From Haliotis asinina (taxonomy: Eukaryota > Mollusca > Gastropoda > Lepetellida > Haliotidae), in NCBI RefSeq assembly GCF_037392515.1, contig NC_090283.1, positions 23,898,749 to 23,962,748 on the forward strand: a DNA stretch of 64,000 nucleotides, read 5' to 3'. How positions within the stretch are numbered: the stretch's first letter is position 1; the number at the start of each line of letters is the position of its first letter. Positions 46,673 through 57,549 of this stretch are shown here, piece by piece. The position numbers and the translations under genes are program-made. The notes below the pieces were generated by a model. It worked only from the letters and a program-made list of their open reading frames with translations, did no database searches and was not told the origin of the DNA.

Positions 46673-46949
46673 TGGTGTAAGGAATTTTCCATCAAGTACA
46701 GGTGAGTCAAAGAGAAAAAAATATTTCAAGCCGCTTTGCGTAGAATTGTAAACAAGCCAACACTAGTAGCTATGTTTGTCGCAGACACTTAGTTGACACT
46801 TAACTGATACGGGGTGTTTCATATCATATTTATGATGCCAAAAAGCGTCATTAAGACTTCAATATTCATAAAACCCATTCCGATCAGTTTTCATGCTTAT
46901 GGTGGCATCGGTGTTGTCCCATGGGAAGTTTGTGTACCAGATATATGAG

Positions 46950-47310
46950 TGTAGATTTACGCCGCTTTTAGTCATTATCCAGCCACATCACGGCGCAGGC
47001 GGGACACCAGAAATGGGCTTCACTCGCTGTCCAGATATATGCCTGTAAATACTGGAGCATGGGTCAGGAATCTCCAAGCTATCCCGCTGCAGGTAACACC
47101 ACTGTATCCCTCATGTTGGGAGTCGAACCAGGCCCTTCGTCGTGATAAAGACACATTTTAACCACTGGGTGAGACCTGTAACTTGATACGTCAAAGAACC
47201 GAGTTCGAGTCCCCACATGGGTAAAATGTATGATGCCCATTTCTGATGTCCCCCGCCGTGATATTGCTGGGATATTGCTAAAAACGGCGTACAACTTAAT
47301 TCACTCACTG
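46950..47310. mobile_element. Two SINE family 2 copies, head-to-head
   Basis: 46950-47040 is a minus-strand 3' half (tttacgccgcttttagtcat ... ccagaaatgggcttcac). 47090-47170 is a minus-strand head (gggagtcgaaccaggccctt, ttaaccactgggt). 47190-47310 is a plus-strand copy (gagttcgagtccccacatgg ... gatattgctgggatattgct ... cgtacaacttaattcactca c). Confidence 0.65.
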
Positions 47311-48500
47311 TAACCTAATAGAGTTTTGCATTTATATCCATAATGAAAACACTATGGTACAGTCCCAAGGTCTAAGTCCAAATCAAAATCCTTTTTGAGC
47401 ATGGTCACTGTGGCTTGGTCACACAAAACCCACCCTCACTCGTTCACTTGTTAACGTACGTATTATCTTACGAACGGAAAAAAACAACATATTACCGCAC
47501 TTCTCCACTTCAACGGGATAACTGCAAAAAGAAACATGGGAAGTTAAACAAACATCCAAGAAAGGTCAAATCAACAGCACTGTTATTCGGAATGCGAAAA
47601 CGGGCACATTTAATGTAAAGCAGGTCACCATCGACCGCACACCTCCGTTCATTGAAAAGAGGTTCTTCAGACACACGTTTAACTTTGTCCCCAAGCGCAG
47701 ACACTTCTCAACTTGGTTTTGCTGTAGATCCGAATAGAAGTATTTGTCTTACATTTTCGTGGGTGTTCACGTTCCATGGAAATAGGGCACGTAAGGTAAT
47801 CACAGCACTGTTGCAAGACCTTACGTTGTATAGTACTTCCGGTGACAAACAACGTTTCATACCTAATGTTTCGCACCAAAAGGGCCCAATTAGGTCACGA
47901 CACTTTGCGAGATTTTAGCACTTCCGGTGAGAAACAACGTTTCAGACTTTTTAGAATGTCCTCGTGATTGTCAGTTGACATTAAGGAACCAATAATCCTT
48001 GCAGGAATGACACATTTCCGATCTAACCGTCGCTCAGATGCCCATATATTACGACTGTCAACAATGTGACAATCAGGCATTATTGTATACTTGATCTAAT
48101 AAAGTCATATTTGACGTACGGCTAGAGCCTCGCGAGATTTGCCGGCCCTATAGTCTATCGATGTGACATCGGCCTGTAACGTAAATTAGACCAGACACAC
48201 CAGTGATTGATATCATGAGCAACGACCTAAGCCAGTGGTGTACGATGGCATGCGACTCACTATTAAGAAAAGCAAAACTGTTGAATAACAATTAAACAAT
48301 GACAAGATTTCCAGATTCCGAAGACCCTAGCCTCCAAGAGTAGTGCTTCGATTTTTGTGCCGTATGTCCCACCGTGTAGGTAAATCTCTTGGCTTGAAAT
48401 GTGTGCAGACTTTTAATAGGTTAGATTCCGCCTGAAACGAACTTGGTGTGGTGACCTCGTTACATCCCTTAATTTTTATATAGTGCCAAGACCCCGTTAG
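47311..48500. other. Unresolved region upstream of the Schlafen-like exon
   Basis: Two small minus-strand frames (48080-47895, MPDCHIVDSRNIWASERR; 47704-47510, MSALGDKVKRVSEEPLF) could be upstream exons of the Schlafen-like gene, but neither has a convincing donor in the needed phase. acttccggtgacaaacaacg ttt near 47836 and acttccggtgagaaacaacg ttt near 47922 form a direct duplication. 48186-48260 is a SINE family 1 scrap (minus). Confidence 0.35.
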
Positions 48501-48512
48501 TGACAGTACATA

Positions 48513-49887
48513 TACTACCGACAGAAAATAAGGGAACCAAGAAATTGAATGTAGATGACTTTGACTGTGACAGGGTCCGTTATCGTGGCGTATCTCCCAA
48601 ACGCAACATCCAATGACAATGGAATTTCGCATAATGCATGCCCAGCACGTGCTACACGTGCATACAGAAGTTAACTCCTGTAAATGTACTGGAGAAGTCG
48701 CAATCACTAATGCAATAGAGATTGACACTTACTGACAGAAATGCCTACGAGGCAGTATCTCGGTGAAGCAACAAAATGGAGAGTTGTGGGGATGATAGAG
48801 GGGTGGTGGGGGTGGGGGTTGGGGGTTGGTGGGACATCATTATGTGAAGTTGCCCGGCAGATGGGTAAATCAAAAAGTGTAATTTCACGCCTGTGGGATA
48901 AGTACCGTCAAACGGGTGGGGTTGCAACGAGACCTGGGCGTGGTAGACCAAAATCAACGACACCACGACAGGATCGTCTCATTACGTTTATTGCTCTATG
49001 CGATAGGTTTAAATCGGCCCCTGCCATCAAATAGAGAATTCCGCACACTCACTGGAAGACGCATTTCAACCCCAACCGTTACAAACCGACTCTATCAAGC
49101 TCGTCTGAAAGCAAGACGGCCTTTTAAGGATGTCACCCTTTCAGCTCACCATAAGCGCCAAAGATTGGCATGGGCTAGGCAGCATCAGGGACGGGCTATG
49201 CGCCACTGGCGTTACACCATGTTCTCTGATGAGTCAAGGTTTTGCCTACGATTCACAGATGGCAGAAAACGTTGTTGGCGTCGGAGCGGGGAGCGATATG
49301 CCAGAGCAGCAATTCTTGACCATGATCGATATGGAGGTGGTAGTGTCATGGTTTGGGGTGAATTCACACATGACAGACGATCAGATTTGGTCATAATTAA
49401 CGGAGCAATGACTGGTCAGCGATACGTTGACCAAATATTGCGTCCTGTTGTGGCTCCATTGGCTAGAGTTATCGGCCGAAATTTTGTATTCCAAGATGAT
49501 AATGCCAGACCACATCGGACCCGAATTGTCTCCGCTTATCTCCGACAAGAAGGTATCCAGACATTGGACTGGCCCTCTAAGTCCCCAGACCTGTCCCCAA
49601 TTGAACGTTTCTGGGACGTTCTTGGTCGAAGGATGTACGCCAGGTACCCAGGACCCGCCAACCTGGCCCAGCTTGGTGCAGCTCTCCAAGAGGAATGGCG
49701 GGCAATACCACGGGCAACCATCCGGAAATTGATTAACAGCATGCCATCAAGGTGCCGTGAATGTGTTGCACAACATGGTGGACACACCAGATATTGAACT
49801 TGACGCGTAAAATTGATTTAGTGGATATTTAAAGCAGTTTCAAATTCGCTATTATTTCATTAGTTCCCTTATTTCTTGTCGGTAGTA
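48513..49887 (+). mobile_element. Tc1-like DNA transposon (DD34E), full length with one frame break
   Basis: Terminal inverted repeats tactaccgacagaaaataag ggaac (left) and gttcccttatttcttgtcgg tagta (right), flanked by TA (48511-48512 and 49888-49889). The transposase starts at 48741 (MPTRQYLGEATKWRVVGMIE) with the helix-turn-helix SLCEVARQMGKSKSVISRLW and the hook GRGRPK, then shifts one frame near 48985 and continues to 49797. The catalytic motifs are FSDESRF, FQDDNARPH and LSPIERFWD, spacing 34, and it ends GGHTRY. A run of tgggggt repeats near 48805 adds Gly/Trp residues in the N-terminal domain. Only one frameshift was seen, so the copy is young. Confidence 0.93.
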
Positions 49888-49889
49888 TA

Positions 49890-50926
49890 CCTTGATGGCA
49901 GTTTCTAGCGTCACACGCCCCTGTGATTTTATACAATTCTTTTACTGAGTACAGACAGTCTTTGATGGTTTATGTAATATTAGAATAATGTTTTCGTTGT
50001 TCAAATTCAGTAAGTCGACATATTTCCAATTCTTCAAATTCAGTAAGTCGACATACTTCCAATATGATGCAATTTTGAATGTTTTATTTCGGAAACTGTG
50101 AAACATTAACGGTATGCACAGAAACGGTGACTCAGCATTTATGAATTTGTTTTCATCCCCTTAATTACTGAACAAAAAGTGCCTTGAAGGTTAAATTCCG
50201 TGTAATTTTTGTGGACAGCTACATCAAGAAAAAAACATATCGCGTCTTTCATTTTCGAGCTTGGCTGCCTCGATTTACGTACGAAAAGTGGAACTTTGCA
50301 CCGAACGGGCACAGGCCTACTTAGTTTTGAATTGGTTGTGAAAGTATACACCGATGAGATCCTTAAAAACGCTTATAACAGAAGATTCTGTATATCGAAA
50401 AATTATCACAGGTATTTATATGTTACTCATAGGCAATACGGACGACATGAAAGCATTCTTTGCAAACCTCTGACGCTTATCTGGACTTGACAACTGACTT
50501 CCGGTCCTCGAGCCGCCTTCCGTCATGATCTCACTTCCTGTGTAAATCAAAGGAGAGTAATATCACTTTACAAGTCTAGATTTCTTCCCGGTCAAGATCA
50601 CTATTCTGGTTTGGATGAATCTGTCACCGATCGTGACTCTCTAAATTCTGATTTCTAAATTCTCTGGTTAAAAATAGCACCGGGCTACAGCGACTTAACT
50701 GGATACATACAGCTTGTTCAGCCTGACCTGAGCTACTCTACATATGCATGACCCGGGAGGTCAAATGGCACAAACGTCAGGTCTAGTTAATTTCATTAAA
50801 CAGGGGAGCAGAGAATGTTATTAATGTTGCGTCCATGCGAAACATGCATATATCGAAAATATTCAACTCTCTGTAGCTTAGGACACTGCTGACGTTTGCT
50901 CTACACTGACATGTCAAATAGTAACC
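49890..50926. other. Intergenic, nothing recognised
   Basis: aattcagtaagtcgacatat ttccaat occurs twice in tandem (about 50005 and 50040). Otherwise no repeat or coding signal. Confidence 0.35.
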
Positions 50927-51019
50927 ATGTCTCGACTGTTCGGACAGGCGTACAGTCAACTGACGAAGGTGCACCCCTTCACAATTATAGACCCAACCAG
51001 CAGTTACACGGTCACGCAG
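50927..51019 (+). CDS. Candidate first exon, unknown gene (31 codons)
   Basis: ATG at 50927 opens MSRLFGQAYSQLTKVHPFTI IDPTSSYTVTQ and ends exactly at CAG|GTAACG, a fair donor in phase 0. The phrase 'TIIDPTSSYT' faintly recalls the N terminus of acyl-CoA synthetases of the ACSF3 type ('AIID..GSYTY..'), which is only a guess. No following exon was found within the window, so this may be chance or a stranded exon. Confidence 0.25.
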
Positions 51020-51247
51020 GTAACGCAATGCATTAATTCACTTTGTCACGTCAAGCTGCAGAAGCTGTTTTGTTCACAGGCGTCCGTGTCATTGCGAAGA
51101 TTTGTTTAAAAAGTATGAGAATTTTGAGATGACCCCCGACACGAGCGCCTGTGGGTTTATCAGGTCAGGCCGAAGAAGCTGTAGTGAACAGATGAACGAT
51201 GAATATTGCTAATCAAAGGTGTCAATAGTAAAGAAGTAGTCATTGTA

Positions 51248-51513
51248 ACTGAGGGAGGTCTTTGTAGGCCACGAAGATACGGGTTAGAATTGTGGCTTTC
51301 GCAATCAATGCTTGCCGAAAGAGGCGACTAACGGGATGTGGTGGTCAGGCTCGCTGACTTGGTTGACACATGACATCGTATACGAGTTGTGTAGATCGAT
51401 GCTCATGTTTTTGATCACTGGACTGTGTGATCCAGACTCGCTTATATACAGACCGCCCCATATAGCTTGAATACTGCTGAATGCGGCGTAAACCTGAACG
51501 CACTCGTTCACTC
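51248..51513 (+). mobile_element. SINE family 1, diverged, near full length
   Basis: gtaggccacgaagatacggg ttagaattgtggctttcgca ... actaacgggatgtggtggtc ... ctcatgtttttgatcactgg ... gcggcgtaaacctgaacgca ctcg. More diverged than the 38986 copy. Confidence 0.75.
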
Positions 51514-51514
51514 T

Positions 51515-52130
51515 GGGCATTCGAGACCTTGATGCTTACAAACTGACAATGTTTTTTTTTTTATTTTTAGATGCTCCCTGAAGGTTTACTAACGACATCC
51601 TAGTAAATATGACTCGAGGTCATGCACGTGAAACACGTGATTGGGTTACCTGTCAGACATATCGATTGAACCCACGCCCGGAACGAACTGATCAAAACAA
51701 AAAGGAAAAATATTGATAGTTACATAGGTAGTCTATTACATAGTCGATCACCGTGACAGTTAAAAAATAGGTTCCTGTTAAGCCATGGAGAAACATGAAG
51801 GTACACGTAAACACTTTGACACTGAAACGATTAACAAAAAGATATTTGCAAAAAAATGCAGTTCCAAAGTTAGGTCGACTGACCATTCAGCTGACGTGAT
51901 GGTGTAAAGACTTTAGTGGAGCGAGCTTGGGTAACATTCAGACCCATGCTCCGGCGAATAAATTAGATATACATCCCCAAACACGGTTTTGTGATTAACT
52001 TACAGTCCGACTGGGTTAATATGAGAACGGTGAAATAAATCCAATGGGGAATAAGTGAATCATGGTTCTTATACCTCTGCATCCAAAATCGTTTCATGAT
52101 CGATCACGGAAATAGTTGTTTATGAAACTG
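51515..52130. other. Intergenic, nothing recognised
   Basis: AT-rich spacer with a T10 run near 51555. No repeats or genes seen. Confidence 0.35.
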
Positions 52131-52134
52131 TCAT

Positions 52135-53010
52135 GAAACAATATTCTATTTTCCCTCTTCACATCGAGGGGTGACACACAACTGGTTGGGCAACACCGGT
52201 CGTTTCCCGACTACTTGATTCAAGTTCAGTCCCTGAATATATATACCCAGGTAGTCTATCTTCAGACCCTGAACCACATTTTTGCCCTACTGCCTAGCTC
52301 ACCCCACCCCACCTCACTCCACCCCCTGCAATGCTGAAACCCTAAACGAAGCAGGTCTAGATTTTCTCAGGGAATCTAACTCACCGTGGACTCCTTTTCA
52401 ATTTGAATAGGTTTATTTGTTTCAGTTAAAATTATATACTTGATTCAAGTTTAGTCCGTGAATGTGAAACAATGTTCTATTTTCTCTCTTCACACCTTGG
52501 GGCCAGGCGAGTTGCACCTGTAGTTAATCATTCATCGTTCTGTAGCGGGTATGCTAACGAGGGATTCAAGCATGACGTCTACAGCTATTTCAAATACAAG
52601 GTCACCGATTCACACTCGATCGTCGAGTGTATAGATATTGACAAACCACACACACAGAGTCATTTCCCGCTAACAGAAGTTGTATTATGATGTTTATTCA
52701 CATGTTTTGTTGTTGCATGTCCTTTACAAGACCTTCAGATACTGTCATATTATGATTTTACGTCCCCATGACTAGTAATATTACGACGTCACGCCTAGGT
52801 GATAACAGATGTGGGATTCACACATACCCTAGTCTGTCTCACCGACCCTAAACCACATTATTTTCTCTACTGCCGAGCCCTCCCTGAAGTATATTATTAA
52901 AGCCTTGAAACATACGAGAGTAGATTTCCTCAGGTTCTGAATCTCTGGTCTCCTTGTGCTCATTTTCAATTTAAATGGGTTTGTTCCTATCAAAGGTATA
53001 TACATATTCA
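52135..53010. repeat. Diverged direct duplication of a ~200-bp segment
   Basis: Two pairs are seen. gaaacaatattctattttcc ctcttcacat at 52135 recurs as gaaacaatgttctattttct ctcttcacac at 52467. agaccctgaaccacattttt gcc ... tagattttctcagg ... ttcaatttgaataggttt at 52263-52415 recurs at 52845-52985. The region is thus an old tandem duplication; no coding sequence is recognised. Confidence 0.55.
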
Positions 53011-53061
53011 GTGACTAAGTGTTAGTCTAATAATAACCATACTTTCTTTCGATTGTACAAT

Positions 53062-53193
53062 GGGCGTCCGCTCGTCAAGCTGAAGACCCGGGTTCGATTC
53101 TCTCAATGGGTACAATGTTGTAAAACCAAAGACTGGTTTCCCACGCCATGGCGTTACTGTAATATTGGTGAAAGCGGCGTAAAACCATACTCA
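53062..53193 (+). mobile_element. SINE family 2, near full length
   Basis: gtccgctcgtcaagctgaag acccgggttcgattctctca (box B-like) ... aatattggtgaaagcggcgt aaaaccatactcactcg. Confidence 0.8.
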
Positions 53194-53199
53194 CTCGAT

Positions 53200-53965
53200 C
53201 CCGCATTGTTTACGATTGTTTAAAGATCAAATTTTAATGACGTTGAAAGCTGTGAGATTATACCACTGGAAAGGAAGAAAATGTACATGAACACTAACCT
53301 GATGTCTGGACGTGTCGACAGCTTGTTATTGCAGAAACTCCTACAGACTGACTGACACGTACTCGGCGGTGTTGATAGGGAAAACCCGTCACTGTCAGCG
53401 CTATTTTCAGACCAGTACAAGATCATATTCAATATAAAGTTTACATCGGTAACTGTTCACAAGAGCTTGAAGTAAGAAGCAACTCGACATTACTTCCTGG
53501 CATAAGTTATACTATGGGAAGGGACATAACTGCTCACGGATTGAATTTTCCGGCTCATGAACATTACCATTCAACACCACTCGCCCCTTTATGTAACCTT
53601 CAGCTATACACGGCTTATCCCGGAATAACACGAGTTGGTCACGCATGGAATATTACGTAAACAGTGAATATACCGAGCTGATCCGAATGGCAGGCCGGTT
53701 GAGCAATGCCGAGTGTCGCACTATCGACTCTGAACCCAATTGAACTGACAGCTTGCAGCACAGTTTCCCGAGGAATTGAAAGTTAGCTGGAAGGTGCGAG
53801 TTAGTTAGAAGTTTAAAAATGTTTAGATTGTCACAACTTGAAAATCATCAACTGTTGCATTGATTTTTGTCCCGCACACACACACAACATCGCTTTGAAA
53901 ATTCTTCCTCGCGGAATCGCTAAGGATGCGATGCGATTTGGTTTCCGCTTCTATGAATTTATCAT
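53200..53965. other. Intergenic with one repeat scrap
   Basis: 53575-53645 (accactcgcccctttatgta ... ggaataacacgagttggtca) is a relative of 22795-22875 in rearranged order. No coding sequence is recognised. Confidence 0.4.
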
Positions 53966-53969
53966 AACA

Positions 53970-54170
53970 ATGAGTGAGTTTAGGTTTAAGCCGCATTGAG
54001 CAATTTTCAAGCTGAACGACGACGGTCTGTACATAATCGAGTCTGGACCAGACAATCCAGTGATCAACAACATGTGCATCGATCTACGGAAGTCGGATAC
54101 GATGAGATTCGATCACGTTAGTCGAATCTTACAAGCATGGATTTCTGCAGAGAAAGTCTTCATGTGTATT
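53970..54170 (-). mobile_element. SINE family 1 copy
   Basis: atgagtgagtttaggtttaa gccgcattgagcaattttca ... cgagtctggaccagacaatc ... acaagcatggatttctgcag. The 5' end is worn. Confidence 0.75.
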
Positions 54171-54355
54171 ATCATAACAGACTACATGTATTTACGTTGC
54201 CAGTGTGTATGTACTACATAGAATAGTATATGATATCTCGGTTAAGATATCAGGTAAGTCCGTGTTTGTGAAACGTTTGTTTGTTTGGCTGGTTGGTTGT
54301 TCATCAATGCTTGAGTTTTATGGGGCTGTCATCGTGAACAGTCAGAATGTGATTG

Positions 54356-54585
54356 ATGAGTGGAGTGAGAGAGTTTAGTTTTACGCCGCACTCAGCAATA
54401 TTCAAGCTACATAACAGCGGTCTGAAAATAACCCAGTCTGCTTCAGACAATCCAGTGATCAACATCATGAGCACCGATCTACACAATGTGTCAACCAAGT
54501 CAGCGAGCCTGATCACCCGATCCCGTTAGTCGCCTCTTACGACAAGCATGGGTTGTTGATTGCATGGGATTCTAACCGCGTGTGA
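54356..54585 (-). mobile_element. SINE family 1 copy
   Basis: gagagagtttagttttacgc cgcactcagcaatattcaag ... caaccaagtcagcgagcctg atcacccgatcccgttagtc gcctcttacgacaagcatgg. Same orientation as the copy 200 bp to the left. Confidence 0.8.
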
Positions 54586-54589
54586 TTCA

Positions 54590-56945
54590 GATGAATACGA
54601 TATTTATGTGCAGACAGGGTGTGTAAGGCAGATGTATTGCTTACGTTGATTCTGTTCAAGACATCAAAGAGGACTCATAAGTTATGGTGGCTTATTTTGA
54701 AAACGGAACACATGTTTCTAGAATAGATTCAATTGAGATATGTAGTATGATTGTACCATTACTATTAACCACGCACTATCCCCAATTAATCAATACAACA
54801 GGCCTATCAATCGCAAAATCATTTCTTCATTGTCTAACCTTCATTAAGAATCAGGAAATTTCCAAAGATATAAAGTTTGACTTGTGTAACACAGTTTATT
54901 TACAAGGGAGGCACATGCCCTGTCATTAATTAAAGACCTACTTCCATGACCGTTTTGCATCGATGATGTTTTTGAACGTGTTGGTTCCAATTGCTTGTCA
55001 AACTGCCTAAATATCAATCAGGTTTTACAAAAAAAAAGAGCCGCTAGACTTGGAATATATTGCCAATTATTTCTGTATAGCGTCTGATTAATGAAGCATG
55101 TGAATGGCGCTCTGCGATACATCCAAACGATTTCATCAAGAGTGTCACTGACTGGTTTCAAATCAAAACGCTATGATGTACATTGTATATATAGATTAGT
55201 CTTGGTAATCGAGAATGAAGAGGACTGTGAATGTAAAGTTTTGTATCAGAAAATACAACAACGATGGAGACCAAAGAAAATATTTAATTAAACCAAAAAT
55301 ACACACAAAAATCCGGATAAAACACATGACCTCACTATTCACCGCAGTTTTAACAATCGTAGAACCATCTGCGCCCCATCCAGATCACAAGCGAACGGAT
55401 AACACTGTTTGACATACCGCTCAAAACATTGAAAAACATATACCCCTAACTTAAGTGTCGTCACGTGACTACGTGGAGGACACTCCCGTTTGGTTCCACA
55501 TTTAACAAAAGTCTTTGTATTACACGAGCTGTTGCTGCGATTCCTCGTGTCGGAAGAGCTTGAAAGTTTGAAAGTTTGACGTTCCAAAATGTGGAACATT
55601 CAGTCATTCTTCGATGTGATTATCAGTCAAGGTCCACCGGCATACATTCGTGAATACGTAGCGAGGGAGAAAACATTCTTTCCTTCATATTAAACAATTA
55701 AACAACCAAATACACCAAGATTGCAATGAAACAGTCTCCGGTCATTACTAACTACTCGTGTCATTCCGGCAAGACGGCGACTCGTACCTCCCTCGGGGCC
55801 ATGTTCATGACTGGGCTTTGTCTAAGCGCAAACAGGCTCGGAAATGAAAATAGTCCATAGGACTACTTTCAATGAGAGCTCACGATGAATTTCCCAAATC
55901 AAAACATTGGCAACACAACAGTCGCTTTTCCTAATGATTGGGTTCTGTCCTATTGCGCAACATAGTACAATAACCAGTCCAGAACTTTGAGATCATTTCA
56001 CTTAATTTGATCTATGAATATTTGGTATTATCTGATGCATGTAATAACTTGTATCTTGCGTGCTCTGACAACTGGAAATCAGCAAATCGAGGAAATCTCA
56101 AAACGAGGTTCGGCCTCTAGAAAGGTTTGGCCTTGATATTATTAATAATATATTATCAATAACGTTGTATGTTACAAAAGCACGCATAATAGCAAAGAGC
56201 ACATGTCAACAGATGTAAACAGTGAGTCAGATATCAATGTACGACCTCTTCAAACGGGTAGTCTGCGACGTCTATGTTAATGATATGCTACCTAAATCTC
56301 GACATAAAATGTAGAAATACGAGTTTATTTAAACTGTAAAATTAACATTACTTTGTAAATACCACGTTCTAACCATAGTTGATTGCAGTGTCTCTTTTCA
56401 CTTTCACACTAGAAAATTTGGTTCGGCTGAAAAATATGCCATTGTCTGAACTGGTTAATGATACTCATGAGTCGATGGGTACATGGCTACCCCAACAACT
56501 TTAAAATACAACGCTAAAGAAATTACAAGTAAGTGACTTATGTCGTTAACAATATCGGTAACAAGATAACTTAATAAACAGGGAAAGTAGTGATTCTCGC
56601 AAGGAAACAACCTGACTCATTTCACATTTCACTACGAGCGGTTTGATTGGCGAGCCTAGATTCTTGCTGATAATGGCGTCTTATCGTGGATCGCGGAAAG
56701 AGGCCAGTAGTTACGAATTAGTCTCCAGTTACAAGTGAAATTCGAGTAAAACTGCTTATTTACTTGTTGGAGCAGTCCATCATTGCTCGGGGTTTGCAAG
56801 ATCAAGTCTTCTTGGGAAATAAAACCAGAAAAATAGATGATAATACATACAAGTGTCTATCTTATTCTAAACTCAATATATGCCTTCTATGTAAATTATT
56901 GCACGTCACATATTATGCTCTGTTATGGCCAATAGTTTAATCAAG
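54590..56945. other. Gene-poor spacer, nothing recognised
   Basis: About 2.3 kb. A plus-strand 81-codon frame at 54684-54929 (MVAYFENGTHVSRIDSIEI) and a minus-strand one at 55599-55339 match nothing I know. No SINE or inverted repeat is obvious. Confidence 0.35.
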
Positions 56946-56949
56946 AATA

Positions 56950-57117
56950 TTTGGGTCAGTGTCAGGTTCGTTAACTTGGTTGACACATGTGATCGTACCC
57001 CAGCTGCGTAGATCGATGTCAATACTGTTGATCACTGGATTGTGTGGTCCACACTAATTATTATGGACCATCGCCATCTAGCTGTAATACTGCTGAGTGC
57101 TGCGTAAAACTAAACTC
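56950..57117 (+). mobile_element. SINE family 1, 3' half
   Basis: gtgtcaggttcgttaacttg gttgacacatgtgatcg ... tgttgatcactggattgtgt ... gtgctgcgtaaaactaaact c. Confidence 0.7.
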
Positions 57118-57149
57118 AGAAATAACTTTAATGGAGTTTTCTAAAACTT

Positions 57150-57300
57150 TAAGTGAGCGAGAATGGTTTTACCCCGCTTTTTGAAATATACCAACGGGAC
57201 GCCAAAATGGGTTTCACACATTGTACCCATGTCGGGTACCCTTGTCTTTGGTGGAATGAGGGAACGCTCTAACTGCTGGACTACCCCACCACCCCTGAAA
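57150..57300 (-). mobile_element. SINE family 2, near full length
   Basis: agtgagcgagaatggtttta ccccgctttttgaaatatac ... acattgtacccatgtcgggt acc ... ctctaactgctggactaccc c (plus strand), i.e. tail first and head last. It is 250 bp downstream of the FAM151 stop. Confidence 0.75.
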
Positions 57301-57549
57301 TATGACGAATCGTGTGGGATCTGCCGACATTTTTTGTGGAAAACCTTAATGATTTGTAAGTATATCCACGGAACATTTCTGGTGGTCAAGGTGAAGTATT
57401 AATCCGTGTCCAACATGTCAGGACAACCAAACACATTTACCACGCCTTTTAGCTACTCACAATATCCCTAGCAAATATTATATAGCCTAATACTTTTGAA
57501 ATCCACGTCAATGAAAAACGGGAATTGTTAAATGACAGGTGTTTATACC

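Noticed and set aside
46315-46710. 131-codon minus-strand frame and 93-codon plus-strand frame
   Set aside because: The 45-bp tandem unit is a multiple of three, so frames stay open by arithmetic; both strands are open.
47510-48080. 5' exons of the Schlafen-like gene
   Set aside because: Two small frames are suggestive, but no donor of the required phase was found and no domain match was seen.
54684-55599. Frames of 81-86 codons
   Set aside because: No motif, no neighbouring exon and AT-rich composition like the spacer.
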